Under the pieces are notes generated by a model, which saw nothing but the letters and a program-made list of their open reading frames with translations, searched no databases and was not told the origin of the DNA. A DNA stretch of 64,000 nt from Clostridiales bacterium (GTDB taxonomy: Bacteria; Bacillota; Clostridia; Oscillospirales; Acutalibacteraceae). Within the stretch, counting starts at the first letter, position 1, and each line of letters opens with the position of its first letter. The position numbers were made by a program, and so were the translations under genes. The stretch is from positions 558,001 through 622,000 of the forward strand of contig JAGZMM010000001.1 of NCBI GenBank assembly GCA_018364155.1, in the 5' to 3' direction. Of the stretch, positions 9,001 to 17,117 are shown in pieces.

Positions 9001-9127
9001 ACAAAAAGTCCGCCAACGCCTCCAAGTCCGTCAAAAGCGGACGGCTTCCCTCAAAAAAAGGCTTGAGGGCACTGAAATAGGAATAAAATTGTTGGAGGCG
9101 GTCCGAACTTTTCTGCTCTCGTTTCAT
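6059..9127 (-). CDS. GAF-PAS-GGDEF-PAS-GGDEF-EAL cyclic-di-GMP signalling protein
   Basis: A 1022-residue soluble protein with no clear membrane segment. Visible domains are a GAF-like N-terminus (about 20-170), a PAS domain (about 185-295) with a Cys cluster (GRCEFCPVEE), a first GGDEF (about 300-465, motif SGDEF), a second PAS (about 485-605), a second GGDEF (about 615-775, motif DGDEF) and an EAL domain (about 785-1020). The EAL domain keeps EALVRW, NLSYVQ, ELTET, DDFGTGYSS, KIDKTFI and EGVETPEEY, so c-di-GMP hydrolysis looks intact. Both GGDEF motifs have a changed first residue and no RxxD inhibitory site is seen nearby. The ATG at 9127 has GGAG eight bases upstream. Dual cyclase/phosphodiesterase or pure phosphodiesterase activity are both possible. 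Confidence 0.92.
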   Translation of the reverse strand: MKREQKSSDRLQQFYSYFSALKPFFEGSRPLLTDLEALADFLSATTAVNRLALMCLDGQGTCKKFAVWTKTQGIWKIPISEMSPSLFSKLNRLGREDQPAQELVEETVRLVYTGFGGKTHTLALPVTHMGRRLGLAFFTKDEAEKDWTDQEREMLGTITPVMGISFANRDREEENRVQELVFNSMLDCMSASVYVTDVKTDRILFMNQSMKKEFGIEKPEGKICWQVLQKGMTGRCEFCPVEELVQSGKENPSCIWEEHSTVTGRIYENYDTLIRWLDGSLVHLQQSVDITASRKLTREARIDELTEFLNRRAGKLALSETLARAKMEKVCVSVALYDINVLKEVNDTYGHSEGDRMITLICQAVRRALSLEDFAFRLSGDEFVVVFYGLPKQEGTQRMAEVQEQLRKTRKEKNIPYALSFCYGVVEVLGKECVTVKEVLTQADEKMYEQKRRFHIELAHEQAQRADRRQKADKEAFDYDKDRLYHALEQSTDDYIYVCNMKTGTFRYPRAMVEEFGLPGEVVENAAAIWGAKVHEHDKQAFLESNQEITDGRTDIHCVEYRAINKKGEWVWLRCRGHLERDEAGEPTLFAGIISKLGKRNRIDPMTGLYNKYAFEDEVEECIHSQETRKLGIMVLGMDDFRRVNDLYDRSFGDEVLHATAQKIQALLPNGAVLYRLDGDEFGVLLPNGGRKEMESIYQAVSKRVSHQQELGGNKYYSTLSAGCVRYPEDARTYLDLLKYAGYSLETSKAAGRGRMTFFSEEILSHKEKALEFIELLRESVENRFAGFRLHYQPQVSARDGRVLGAEALVRWQCEKYGRVRPAVFIPLLEQSGLILPVGRWILREAVRRCKEWTRMDPDFVMSVNLSYVQIAEDDFLPFLESALKEAQLAPKNLVVELTETYLARESGTLKKLFDQVRALGVRIAIDDFGTGYSSLEILKNSPADIVKIDKTFIRDIRTSRFDATFIRFVVELCHDVGIRVCLEGVETPEEYQIVGQMGLDTIQGYLFGKPEPEEVFEKKFF

Positions 9128-9167
9128 GGCAATACTCCGATCGGATGATATACCCTAGAATGGTTTT

Positions 9168-9196
9168 ATTATAGCCGCTATAACCCGGAAACACAA
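9168..9196 (-). promoter_or_regulatory. Promoter of the GGDEF/EAL gene
   Basis: TTGTGT (9191-9196), 17 bp spacer, TATAAT (9168-9173) on the minus strand, about 40 bp upstream of the start codon. The remaining bases to 9361 hold no gene that I can support. Confidence 0.65.
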
Positions 9197-9361
9197 TGGC
9201 CTTGGATGCACTTTCCAGATGTAAGACATGAAAATATCTGGCTGTTCCTCTGCCCAGTCTTTTCAAGCAGCTAATTTTTATAGCTTTGTCCTTACTCTTG
9301 GTGCCAGATTTCGCCGAATAAAAGGCAGGCGGTGTAAGCTTCCTTTTTCTCTTCCTTCGCA

Positions 9362-9414
9362 GCAAAAAGCCGCCCTGGCTTATGCACAAAGCATATAACC
9401 GGGCGGCTTTTTGC
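9362..9414 (-). terminator. Rho-independent terminator of the MarR/ABC operon
   Basis: 14 bp arms GCAAAAAGCCGCCC / GGGCGGCTTTTTGC with a T5 run inside the descending arm. It lies 13 bp past the stop of the fused ABC gene and could work on both strands. Confidence 0.85.
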
Positions 9415-9426
9415 ATCCGCTTGCCT

Positions 9427-11766
9427 TTATTCGGAGCGCAGCGCCTCTACCGCGTCCCGTTTGGACGCCATGCGGGCCGGAATATGCCCGCCCAACATGG
9501 TCAGCACCGTGCTGATGGCCACCAGCAGCACCGCGTGGACAAACTGAAGATTCGCCACGTTTTCCAGCTCTGTCATATTGTAAAGGATCTGGTTGATGGG
9601 GAAGTTTAGCAGCCAGGCGATCACCACGCCCAGCACCCCGGAAAAGATGCCCAAGATACAGGTTTCCGCATCGAAAACCCGGGTAATGTCCTTCTTACGG
9701 GCGCCCAGGGCCCGTAGAATACCGATTTCCTTGGTACGCTCGAGCACCGAGGTATAAGTGATGATACAGATCATAATCAGGCTGACCACCAGAGAGATGG
9801 CGGCAAAGGCCACCAGCACAATGGTAATACCGTCCATAATGCCGCCGGTCATGGTGGACATGGTAGCGGCCAGATCGGTGTAGAGAATCTGGTCCTTCTC
9901 ATCCTTGCCTTCGTTGTAGGCGTCCAGGTAATCGGTAACCGCGTCCTTATCGCTGAAGTTATTGGGGTAGACCATCACCATATACGGAGTGGCGTTGCCG
10001 CCCAGGTAGGACAGGAAGGAGGACTTGGTTTCTGCGTCCAGGTCTTCCATGGTCATGACGTTTTTGTCGCTGTCCTTCTGGGCCTTGACGATTTGGGAAT
10101 CCATCGCCATGTCGATGATTCTTTGGGACAGCTCGTCGCTGTAAGCAAGACCCGCGCCCAAGAGCCCGTAGCCCAAGTCCTCCTTCTGGCGGACCACGCC
10201 CACAATGCGCACCGTCACCGCATCAGCAGAATGGTACATAGCGGCGTAATCGGTACCCGGCAGGAAAGTGCCGAACTCGGTCTTCACATAATAGTCGTCG
10301 TTGGGGATGAGTTTCATTTCCAAACCCACGATCTCGGAAAACGGAATGGTGTCCCTTCCCTCCACGTCAATGCCCAGATTTTTGAACACATCCACCTTGA
10401 CTTCGTTGTTGGCATCCACCACAAGCACCATATCGGTAGGGCTTTCGGGATACGTTCCTTCCAGCACATCGTAGTTTTTCTGAAGGTATGACCCACCGTC
10501 CTCCTTGAGCTCCTTGGGGTAGGAGGACAGATGCATGGAGCTCATGCCCGATTCCGAACCGGACGCGCTGTCCGACAGCGTGACCGGGATCACTTCCCCG
10601 TCCACCTGGCGCAGCAGGTTCATGTTGACAATGCGGGTATAGCCGATGCCACTGCAGATTTCCGGGTCAATCCCGTTGAGATAGTCCATATATTCGTCGG
10701 TAAAGACGTTTTGGTGCATCACCTGGGACTCGGACGGGTCATAGAGGTAAACTTCTTTGGAATCGGAGTATTCTCCCGCGCCCTTGACCTGGTCTTGCAT
10801 CTTTTTGGACTGTTCCATCATGGTGTCCATGTCCACCTCGGCTGCCTTTTGGGAGATAAAGATGGGGAATTCCGCCATAGCGTCCTGCTGGAACTGATCG
10901 ATTTGCGTGCGAAAGCCGGTGGACAGGCTCAGTATGACCGCGATGCCGATGATGCCAATGCTGGAGGCAAAGGAAGTCAGGAAAGTACGGCCTTTCTTGG
11001 TTTTGATGTTGTTAAAGGAGAGCTTGAGGGCGGTGAAAAAGCTCATGCTGGTCTTTTTCAGGGTAAACAGGTCCGGCTTGGGCCGCTCCTGGTGAGGATG
11101 GCTGTCGGAAATGATTTTGCCGTCCTGGAACCGGATGATCCGGTCGGCGTATTTTTCCGCAATTTCCGGGTTGTGAGTGACCATGATAACCAGCCGGTCC
11201 TTGGCTACCGACTGGATTAAATCCATAATCTGAATGCTGGTGGCGGTGTCCAGCGCGCCGGTGGGCTCGTCGCACAAAAGGATTTCCGGGTCGTTTGCCA
11301 AGGCCCGGGCAATGGCCACCCGCTGCATCTGACCGCCGGAAAGCTGGTTGGGCTTTTTGTGCAAATGATCTTTTAGGCCCACCTGCTCAAGCACCTGCAG
11401 TGCTCGCTTGCGCTTTTCCTCGGAAGACACACCGCTTAAGGTCATGCCCAGCTCCACATTTTCCACAATGCTCAGATGCATAATCAGATTGTAGCTCTGG
11501 AAAACAAAGCCCACCGAATTGTTACGGTAGGCATCCCAGTCCCGCTCCTTGAAGTCGGAGGTTTTCTTTCCCTTGATGACAAGCTCGCCTGAATCGTACC
11601 GGTCGAGCCCGCCGATGATATTCAGGCAGGTGGTTTTTCCCGACCCGCTGGTTCCCAAAATCGCCACGAATTCCTTCTGCCGAAACGCCACGCTGATGTC
11701 GTCTAGGGCTTTGGTTTCGATGTCCCCCACCCGGTAGGTTTTTCGAATATGCTTGAGTTCTAGCAT
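9427..11766 (-). CDS. Fused ABC transporter, ATPase plus FtsX/MacB-type permease
   Basis: A 779-residue protein. Residues 1-225 form a LolD/MacB-type ATPase with Walker A GTSGSGKTT, signature LSGGQMQRVAIA and Walker B LLCDEPTGALD. A transmembrane helix near 260-285 follows, then a large extracytoplasmic region (about 290-640), then three C-terminal helices with the FtsX signature RTKEIGILRALGARKKDI. Such proteins work by mechanotransmission in peptide, antibiotic or lipoprotein export or resistance. The start overlaps the upstream MarR gene by 7 bp, so the two are one unit and MarR is the likely regulator. The exported compound is unknown. Confidence 0.88.
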   Translation of the reverse strand: MLELKHIRKTYRVGDIETKALDDISVAFRQKEFVAILGTSGSGKTTCLNIIGGLDRYDSGELVIKGKKTSDFKERDWDAYRNNSVGFVFQSYNLIMHLSIVENVELGMTLSGVSSEEKRKRALQVLEQVGLKDHLHKKPNQLSGGQMQRVAIARALANDPEILLCDEPTGALDTATSIQIMDLIQSVAKDRLVIMVTHNPEIAEKYADRIIRFQDGKIISDSHPHQERPKPDLFTLKKTSMSFFTALKLSFNNIKTKKGRTFLTSFASSIGIIGIAVILSLSTGFRTQIDQFQQDAMAEFPIFISQKAAEVDMDTMMEQSKKMQDQVKGAGEYSDSKEVYLYDPSESQVMHQNVFTDEYMDYLNGIDPEICSGIGYTRIVNMNLLRQVDGEVIPVTLSDSASGSESGMSSMHLSSYPKELKEDGGSYLQKNYDVLEGTYPESPTDMVLVVDANNEVKVDVFKNLGIDVEGRDTIPFSEIVGLEMKLIPNDDYYVKTEFGTFLPGTDYAAMYHSADAVTVRIVGVVRQKEDLGYGLLGAGLAYSDELSQRIIDMAMDSQIVKAQKDSDKNVMTMEDLDAETKSSFLSYLGGNATPYMVMVYPNNFSDKDAVTDYLDAYNEGKDEKDQILYTDLAATMSTMTGGIMDGITIVLVAFAAISLVVSLIMICIITYTSVLERTKEIGILRALGARKKDITRVFDAETCILGIFSGVLGVVIAWLLNFPINQILYNMTELENVANLQFVHAVLLVAISTVLTMLGGHIPARMASKRDAVEALRSE

Positions 11767-12236
11767 GATTGCGTGCCTCCTTTGTTTGCCTGCTGATAAG
11801 CGAGAATCCGGCGCAGAATCTCCTGGGCGGCCGCAATGCCCCCAAGAACCGCATCGAACTTCTCCGGTGGAATGGTTTGCAACACGACGTCATACGCCTG
11901 AAACTTTTCCTTCATCCGGGATAAGGCATTCCTTCCCCGGTCCGCCAGCTGTAAGGTTACCACCCGCGCATCTTCCTTGCCGCGGACTCGCAGCAGAAAC
12001 CCTTCCCGTTCCATCTTCTTGCAGAGGGTGGACGCGTTGGCCTGCCCCATCCCGGTAGCGTGGCACAGGGAGCTTACGTTGTCGACGGTTCCCTGCTCAA
12101 GGCCCAAAAGCACCAGCGCCTGCAAAACCGTCAACCCTTCCGACTGGACCACCGGGTCCATGGTCTTTTCCATGTACGTCTTGGTCAATTGAATGTCCCG
12201 CAGCACCTGCTCGCGGAAAAGCCGCAGCTCCACCAT
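11760..12236 (-). CDS. MarR-family transcriptional regulator
   Basis: A 158-residue winged-helix protein. The helical N-terminus (YMEKTMDPVVQSEGLTVLQALVL) leads into the recognition region (GMGQANASTLCKKMEREGFL) and the wing with the characteristic D-x-R segment (RGKEDARVVTLQLADRGR). It is translated ahead of and overlaps the fused ABC transporter, so it probably represses that transporter and itself until a ligand binds. A MarR-like palindrome covers its -10 region (12273-12291). The start ATG has GGGGGGAGA directly upstream. Confidence 0.88.
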   Translation of the reverse strand: MVELRLFREQVLRDIQLTKTYMEKTMDPVVQSEGLTVLQALVLLGLEQGTVDNVSSLCHATGMGQANASTLCKKMEREGFLLRVRGKEDARVVTLQLADRGRNALSRMKEKFQAYDVVLQTIPPEKFDAVLGGIAAAQEILRRILAYQQANKGGTQSC

Positions 12237-12272
12237 TCTCCCCCCTATCGTGGGCTATTCGCCAGCCTCATT

Positions 12273-12291
12273 TACATGTGCATCACATATA
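12273..12291. promoter_or_regulatory. Candidate MarR operator
   Basis: Inverted repeat TATATGTG-ATG-CACATGTA (one mismatched pair) immediately upstream of the MarR gene. It touches the -10 element at 12289-12294, a position suited to autorepression. Confidence 0.55.
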
Positions 12292-12317
12292 ATAGGCTTT
12301 TTTCCGTCCTCTGTCTA
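12289..12317 (-). promoter_or_regulatory. Promoter of the MarR/ABC operon
   Basis: TAGACA (12312-12317), 17 bp spacer, TATTAT (12289-12294) on the minus strand, about 50 bp upstream of the MarR start. Confidence 0.6.
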
Positions 12318-12368
12318 CTTCGGAATCCGGAATTTAACAAAAGCTTCACATCTGTAATGATTTTCAAA

Positions 12369-12397
12369 GAAAAAAGGCCGGATATCGGCCTTTTTTC
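12369..12397. terminator. Terminator after the SLC13/hypothetical pair
   Basis: 12 bp arms GAAAAAAGGCCG / CGGCCTTTTTTC with a 5 nt loop; a T6 tract is present on either strand. It lies about 115 bp past the stop of the minus-strand hypothetical gene. Confidence 0.8.
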
Positions 12398-12513
12398 TGG
12401 TGAGAATTGTATCCTATTTCGTTTCCATCGGGCCAGCAACGTCAAGCCGTATAAATGTCCACGTTTTTCTGGAAATTTCATTCCAAATACGCATGCGCTT
12501 TCCATCAGCGCTC

Positions 12514-13017
12514 CTACTGCGTTTGCTGCAACCCGCGTAAAAACAACCGCAGACCGTTTTTCAGAATTACTCGGAGCCGATAGACTTCCTTTTGGGAAAA
12601 AATCGGCGTGTACCATTCTCCATTCCCACGCAGGGCGGGCAAGTTACAGCCGAAAAACAGCTGATCATAAAGGGCGTTAAACTCCTGATTTTTTTGGTCT
12701 CCTAAAAAGGCCTGGCCTATAGAACTCGCCGCGTCGGAAAACAAATTCCAGAAATTAAGAAGCCATTCACACTCCACTTCGTTCTCCCCGCCTCGCAGCC
12801 AGCGGCTGAGTCTATCCAGATCATAAAGAGGGGCTGGCTGGGACTCCAGGATAAATCCTTCTTTTTCTGCATAGAGAAAAACGTCCTCTTCGCAAGCAAA
12901 GGAGGGTATTCGGCCTTCCTTCACGCAAAGCCCACCGGTTCCCCGATCGTGCCAAATAGCGAGCCGGGTCTTCCCGTGAAACCGCACGCCGATGGGATAA
13001 TAACAAACTTCATTCAT
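12514..13017 (-). CDS. Hypothetical protein (167 aa)
   Basis: I do not recognise this protein. It starts MNEVCYYPIGVRFHGKTRLAIWHD and is soluble and mixed alpha/beta in composition, with several Cys and many Trp/Phe and no signal peptide or membrane helix. The longer frame to 13635 is an artefact because it runs through the permease gene; the ATG at 13017 has AGGAG six bases upstream and begins 17 bp after the permease stop. The two genes are therefore likely co-transcribed. A role linked to the permease is possible but unsupported. Confidence 0.7.
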   Translation of the reverse strand: MNEVCYYPIGVRFHGKTRLAIWHDRGTGGLCVKEGRIPSFACEEDVFLYAEKEGFILESQPAPLYDLDRLSRWLRGGENEVECEWLLNFWNLFSDAASSIGQAFLGDQKNQEFNALYDQLFFGCNLPALRGNGEWYTPIFSQKEVYRLRVILKNGLRLFLRGLQQTQ

Positions 13018-13034
13018 GGTTTCTTCTCCTTTCC

Positions 13035-14141
13035 TCACAGGAGGGTCATCAGCCAGAGAACCGCCAAAAACCCCAGGTTGAAAAGAGTAAAGGCCCCCAA
13101 ATACCGCAGCGGCTTTGCGTCCGGCTGCGCCGTGTAGAACTGAAAGGAAATCAGGCTCGCTAAGGACGCAATCAGCGTTCCCAGGCCTCCCAGGTTCGTC
13201 CCGATGAGCAGGCTGGCCCCGTCCCCGGTAAACCGGGAAAGAAGTACGGCGGCGGGCACGTTGCTGATAACCTGGCTGCTGACAATGGCGGTAGCCACCG
13301 GGGCCGTGTTCAGAAAGCCGGAGAACAGGTCCTGAAAAAAGGGGATGCGCCCCATGTTCCCGGAGAAAATAAAAAAGCAGACGAAGGTGAGCAGCAGGCC
13401 GTAGTCCGCCCGCTTGAGGAGGGACGGGTTTCTCCATAAGGTGACGCCTGCGACCAGCACCAGCGCCGCCCAATAGGGCAGAACATGCAAAACCGCCAGC
13501 AAACAGCAGACGAACAGCATTCCGTAGAGAATCACGTCCAGCCGGCTCGATACGGCGGCCTTTTGCGGAAAACAGACGGTCAAGATTTCCTTTGGAAAAA
13601 GAAATCCGCACAAAAGAAGCAGCAAAAGACTGCACCCGGTAAATTTCCCCATGATCAGCAGAAAGTCCAGCGGGGAAATGGAAAAGGTGGTGTACAGGTA
13701 TAGGTTCTGGGGATTGCCGAAGGGGGTGGCCATGCTGCCCAGGTTGGCCGCCACCGTCTGCAAGACGATCACTTTTATCAAGTGCCGGCGCTCTCCAAGT
13801 AGGCTGAGCACTAGAATGGCGAAGGGAACGAAGGTAATCAGAGCCACGTCGTTGGTGATGAGCATGGAAGAAAAAAACGGGAGCAGCACCAACAAAAGCA
13901 CCAAAGCCCGCAGGTTGCGCTTTCCCTGCAAAAGCTTTTGGGACAAAACGGCAAACAAGTTGCAGCTTTGCAGCCCCGCGACCACCACCATCAGGGAGAA
14001 AAGCAGGCAGAGCACCCGCAGGTCCAGGTAGGAGAAATAGGTTTCGTCGGGCGGTACAAAAAAGGCAGAAGCCGCCGCACAGACGGCCGCTGCCACCAAA
14101 ACCGCATGTTTTTTTAAAAAAGCAACCCGCTTTTTCTTCAC
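13035..14141 (-). CDS. SLC13/ArsB-type anion permease
   Basis: A membrane protein of about 368 residues with some ten hydrophobic helices. Motifs MATPFGNPQNLYLY in the middle and SNVPAAVLLSRF and GTNLGGLGTLIASL near the end are those of the ArsB/NhaD/CitM (ion transporter) superfamily. Members move citrate, arsenite, sulfate or Na+/H+; the substrate cannot be read here. An ATG frame extends to 14210, but without a ribosome site. The GTG at 14141 gives a basic start (KKKRVAFLKKHAVL) ahead of the first helix and is preferred, though its SD (GGTGAT) is weak. Confidence 0.8.
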   Translation of the reverse strand: MKKKRVAFLKKHAVLVAAAVCAAASAFFVPPDETYFSYLDLRVLCLLFSLMVVVAGLQSCNLFAVLSQKLLQGKRNLRALVLLLVLLPFFSSMLITNDVALITFVPFAILVLSLLGERRHLIKVIVLQTVAANLGSMATPFGNPQNLYLYTTFSISPLDFLLIMGKFTGCSLLLLLLCGFLFPKEILTVCFPQKAAVSSRLDVILYGMLFVCCLLAVLHVLPYWAALVLVAGVTLWRNPSLLKRADYGLLLTFVCFFIFSGNMGRIPFFQDLFSGFLNTAPVATAIVSSQVISNVPAAVLLSRFTGDGASLLIGTNLGGLGTLIASLASLISFQFYTAQPDAKPLRYLGAFTLFNLGFLAVLWLMTLL

Positions 14142-14222
14142 GTGATCACCGCTCTTTACCGAAGAAGTTTCCGCCGCCCCCTGCTTTGGCCCAAAACCAG
14201 CCTGACACATGCAAATAGGGGC

Positions 14223-15569
14223 TTATTTTGTCAGCCGCGCCACCGTTTCCACATGGGCGGTGCGGGGGAACATATCCACCGGCTGCACAGCATCCGTATG
14301 ATAGCCGAGCGCTCCGAAGGTCTTTAAATCCCTCGCAAGCGTCCCCGGGTCGCAGGACACGTACACAATCCGCCGAGGCCCCATCTGGGAAACGGTCGCA
14401 GCCAATTCTTCCGTGCAGCCCTTGCGCGGCGGGTCGAGAAGCACTATGTCCGGCCGGATTTCCTCTTTCGCAAGCCTTACGGCGGCCTGCGCCGCGTCCG
14501 CGCACAAAAAGGTCGCGTTTTCGATGCCGTTTCGTCTGGCATTCTCCCTGGCGTCTTCCACCGCCTGGGAAACCACCTCCACCCCAATGATGCGTCCGGC
14601 CTTTTTCGCCATGGTTAAACCAATGGTCCCGATCCCGCAGTACAAATCGAGCACGGTTTCGCTCCCAGTGAGTCCCGCGTAGTCGGCGGCTTTGCGGTAG
14701 AGCACCTGGCACTGTCGGCGGTTAACCTGGTAAAAGCTCAGCGGGGAGATGGACACCCGCACTCCACACAGCACGTCTTCAATTGCCGGCGCGCCCCACA
14801 ATGGGATGCAGGTTTTGCCTACAATCACGTTGGTGCGCGCTTCATTGACATTGAGTACCACGCTAGCAAGGCCCAAGACCTGCTCGCGCAAGGCTTCCAG
14901 CAGTTCTTCCTGATGGGGAAGCCCTCTGCCGTTTGCCACTAGGCACACCATCACCTGTCCGGTTTCCTCGCCCTTGCGCAGATAAATGTGGCGCACAAGG
15001 CCCCGGTGGTTCTTCTCCTCGTAGGCGGAAACCTGGTACCGCTCCATCCAACCGGCCACGGCTTTTACCGCAGCGGTAAACTCGGGCGGCTGCAAGCGGC
15101 AGTCCCGGCAGTCGACAATCCGGTGGCTGCGGGGGGCAAAAAAGCCGATCTGTAGCTGCCCATTTACCCGCGCTACCGGGTACTGGGCCTTATTTCGATA
15201 AGCGTCCACCGCTTCACTGCCGAGAACCGGCGGCACTTCGATTGGCATTCCGCCAATGCGGGCCAGCGCGTCCTGCACTCGCTGGCGCTTTGCCTCAAGC
15301 TCCGCCTCGTAGGTCAAATGCCGGTAGACGCAGCCGCCGCACCGGCCGAATACCGGACAATCCGGCTCCACCCGGTCGGCGGAGGACTCTAATATCTCTT
15401 CGATTTTCGCGAAGGCGTAGGTTTTATGCACCTTAACCACATGGGCCCGCAAAAGGTCTCCCGGAGCGGCATAGGGGACGAACACCGCCATTCCTTCCGC
15501 CCGGCCCACACCGGCGCCTTCCGCCGTCATGCCGGTGATGCGAAGGGTGATTTCGTCATTTTTTTGCAT
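14223..15569 (-). CDS. rlmD: 23S rRNA (uracil-5-)-methyltransferase of the RlmD/TrmA family
   Basis: A 448-residue SAM-dependent enzyme that places m5U in 23S rRNA. It has an N-terminal TRAM RNA-binding domain (1-65), Cys residues of a 4Fe-4S site (CPVFGRCGGC and later CRDC), and a Rossmann methyltransferase domain with DLYCGIGTIGL, DPPRKGC and the catalytic YVSCDPGTL region. Firmicutes carry paralogs (RlmCD-type) that can modify U747 and U1939, so the exact target is uncertain. Its start overlaps the upstream ABC ATPase gene by 14 bp, which suggests translational coupling with the importer operon. Confidence 0.88.
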   Translation of the reverse strand: MQKNDEITLRITGMTAEGAGVGRAEGMAVFVPYAAPGDLLRAHVVKVHKTYAFAKIEEILESSADRVEPDCPVFGRCGGCVYRHLTYEAELEAKRQRVQDALARIGGMPIEVPPVLGSEAVDAYRNKAQYPVARVNGQLQIGFFAPRSHRIVDCRDCRLQPPEFTAAVKAVAGWMERYQVSAYEEKNHRGLVRHIYLRKGEETGQVMVCLVANGRGLPHQEELLEALREQVLGLASVVLNVNEARTNVIVGKTCIPLWGAPAIEDVLCGVRVSISPLSFYQVNRRQCQVLYRKAADYAGLTGSETVLDLYCGIGTIGLTMAKKAGRIIGVEVVSQAVEDARENARRNGIENATFLCADAAQAAVRLAKEEIRPDIVLLDPPRKGCTEELAATVSQMGPRRIVYVSCDPGTLARDLKTFGALGYHTDAVQPVDMFPRTAHVETVARLTK

Positions 15570-16188
15570 CAGGTTCCTCCCCTTTTCCGTTTAAATCCTC
15601 AAATTTCACAATGCGGGTGCAGACCCGTTCGGCCAGCGCCCGGTTGTGGGTAATCACCAAGAGCCCCATCCCCCGTTTTTCGCTGCAGTGGAGCAAAAAC
15701 TCCCACAGCTGGGCCTGGGTAATGGGGTCGAGCATGGTGCTGATTTCGTCGCAGAGCAAAAACCTTGTCTTTGGCCCCAAGGCACGGGCAATGCAAAACC
15801 GCTGCAGCTCCCCGCCAGACAGTTCTCTTGGATACCGGGTGAGCCACTCCTTTTCAATGCCAAGCGCGTTTTGCACGTCCTGGTCGGGAAAATACCCTTC
15901 GTTTAAAATCTGTTCCATTCGCCATTTGGGGTCCACCGCCTGCTCGGGATGCTGAAAAATGAGCTGTACCGGCCGGTACCCCTTTTGGGGCAGCGGCTTT
16001 TCGTCCAGCCGTACTTCTCCCGCCTGAGGGCAAAGCATTCCGGAAAGCACCTTTGCCAAAGTGGATTTGCCGCAGCCGCTGGGGCCGACCAATCCCACCC
16101 GCTCCCCTTCCTCCATGAAAAAGCAAAGCCCTTGGAGCACCGGACGCTTTGAATAGCTTACCACCAAGTTGATTCCTTCAAGTCGCAT
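15556..16188 (-). CDS. ABC importer ATPase, NikE/OppF-type (short form)
   Basis: A 210-residue ATPase of the nickel/peptide importer family. Walker A is GPSGCGKST, the signature is LSGGELQRFCIARAL and Walker B is FLLCDEISTMLD. It lacks the long C-terminal extension of OppF, as in NikE-like subunits. It is the last importer gene of the operon, overlaps the preceding ATPase by 11 bp and is itself overlapped by rlmD. It energises uptake together with the neighbouring ATPase. Confidence 0.88.
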   Translation of the reverse strand: MRLEGINLVVSYSKRPVLQGLCFFMEEGERVGLVGPSGCGKSTLAKVLSGMLCPQAGEVRLDEKPLPQKGYRPVQLIFQHPEQAVDPKWRMEQILNEGYFPDQDVQNALGIEKEWLTRYPRELSGGELQRFCIARALGPKTRFLLCDEISTMLDPITQAQLWEFLLHCSEKRGMGLLVITHNRALAERVCTRIVKFEDLNGKGEEPDAKK

Positions 16189-17095
16189 GTATACACCTCA
16201 CGGTCCCATCCCGAAGAGGGCGCAGCGGTACCGGTTTTTCCCAGCATAGAGCCGTTTTCTTCAGGCAGCGGGGAGCAAAGGGGCAGCCCTTCACCCGTTC
16301 GCCGGGCGAAAGCATATTTCCCGCCACCGGATGAAACCCGTTTTGCGGCAGCGCATTCCACAAGCTTTGGCTGTAAGGATGGCGCAGGGCCGCTCCGTCT
16401 TCGGTAAAGTCGGTGGCTGGGGCGATTTCCAGTAGGGTTCCCGCGTAAAGCACCGCCACCCGGTCGGCGCATTCCACCGCCAAGTCCAAATCGTGGGTGA
16501 TGAGCAGCACCGTTCGCCCCTCCTTGGCAAAAGCGCGCAGATGACGCAGCACATGCCGGGCGGTTTCCCTGGAAAGGCCGGGGGTGGGCTCATCGGCCAG
16601 CAGAAGCTTCGCCCCGCTGAGCACCGCCGCGGAAAAGAGCACTCTGCGGGTCATCCCGCCGGAGAGCTCAAAAGGGTACTTTTTCATTACCTCCGGCGAT
16701 AGGCCGTATTCTTCAAAGAGGGCGGCCGTCTTCGCCCGGCCCTCCTGTTTGTTCATAGGATAATAGACCTGACGCCCCACCGGCATCAACGGGTCAAGGT
16801 AGGTGACTGCCTGGGGAATCAACGTGATTTCCGTTCCCCGCAGGCGAGGGAGGGTTTTCTCGTTGAGCGCCTGCCCTTTATAGGTCATCCGCCCGGTTAC
16901 CTCCGCGTTTTTCGGCAATAGCCCCAAAACCGCGTGGGCAAGCAGGCTTTTTCCGGCACCGGAGGCACCCACCACCGCCAGAATCTCTCCTTTTTTCGCC
17001 GTCAGGCTCAGGCCGGACAGGGCAGTGGTTCGAACCCCTGCAGAAACAAACTGCACCGACAGGTCCTCAATGGTCAGAAGCGTCTGGTTTTCCAT
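16178..17095 (-). CDS. ABC importer ATPase, NikD/DppD/OppD-type
   Basis: A 305-residue ATPase with Walker A GASGAGKS, signature ELSGGMTRRVLFSAA, Walker B LLLADEPTPGLS and the C-terminal oligopeptide/nickel signature with GCPFAPRC (about 268-276). The Cys-rich tail of this family can hold an Fe-S cluster. The signature is LSGGMTRR rather than LSGGMRQR, a mild variation. It pairs with the shorter ATPase downstream and lies 22 bp after the NikC-type permease. Confidence 0.88.
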   Translation of the reverse strand: MENQTLLTIEDLSVQFVSAGVRTTALSGLSLTAKKGEILAVVGASGAGKSLLAHAVLGLLPKNAEVTGRMTYKGQALNEKTLPRLRGTEITLIPQAVTYLDPLMPVGRQVYYPMNKQEGRAKTAALFEEYGLSPEVMKKYPFELSGGMTRRVLFSAAVLSGAKLLLADEPTPGLSRETARHVLRHLRAFAKEGRTVLLITHDLDLAVECADRVAVLYAGTLLEIAPATDFTEDGAALRHPYSQSLWNALPQNGFHPVAGNMLSPGERVKGCPFAPRCLKKTALCWEKPVPLRPLRDGTVRCIHAT

Positions 17096-17117
17096 GCCCT
17101 TTTCGTCCTTTCCTTCG

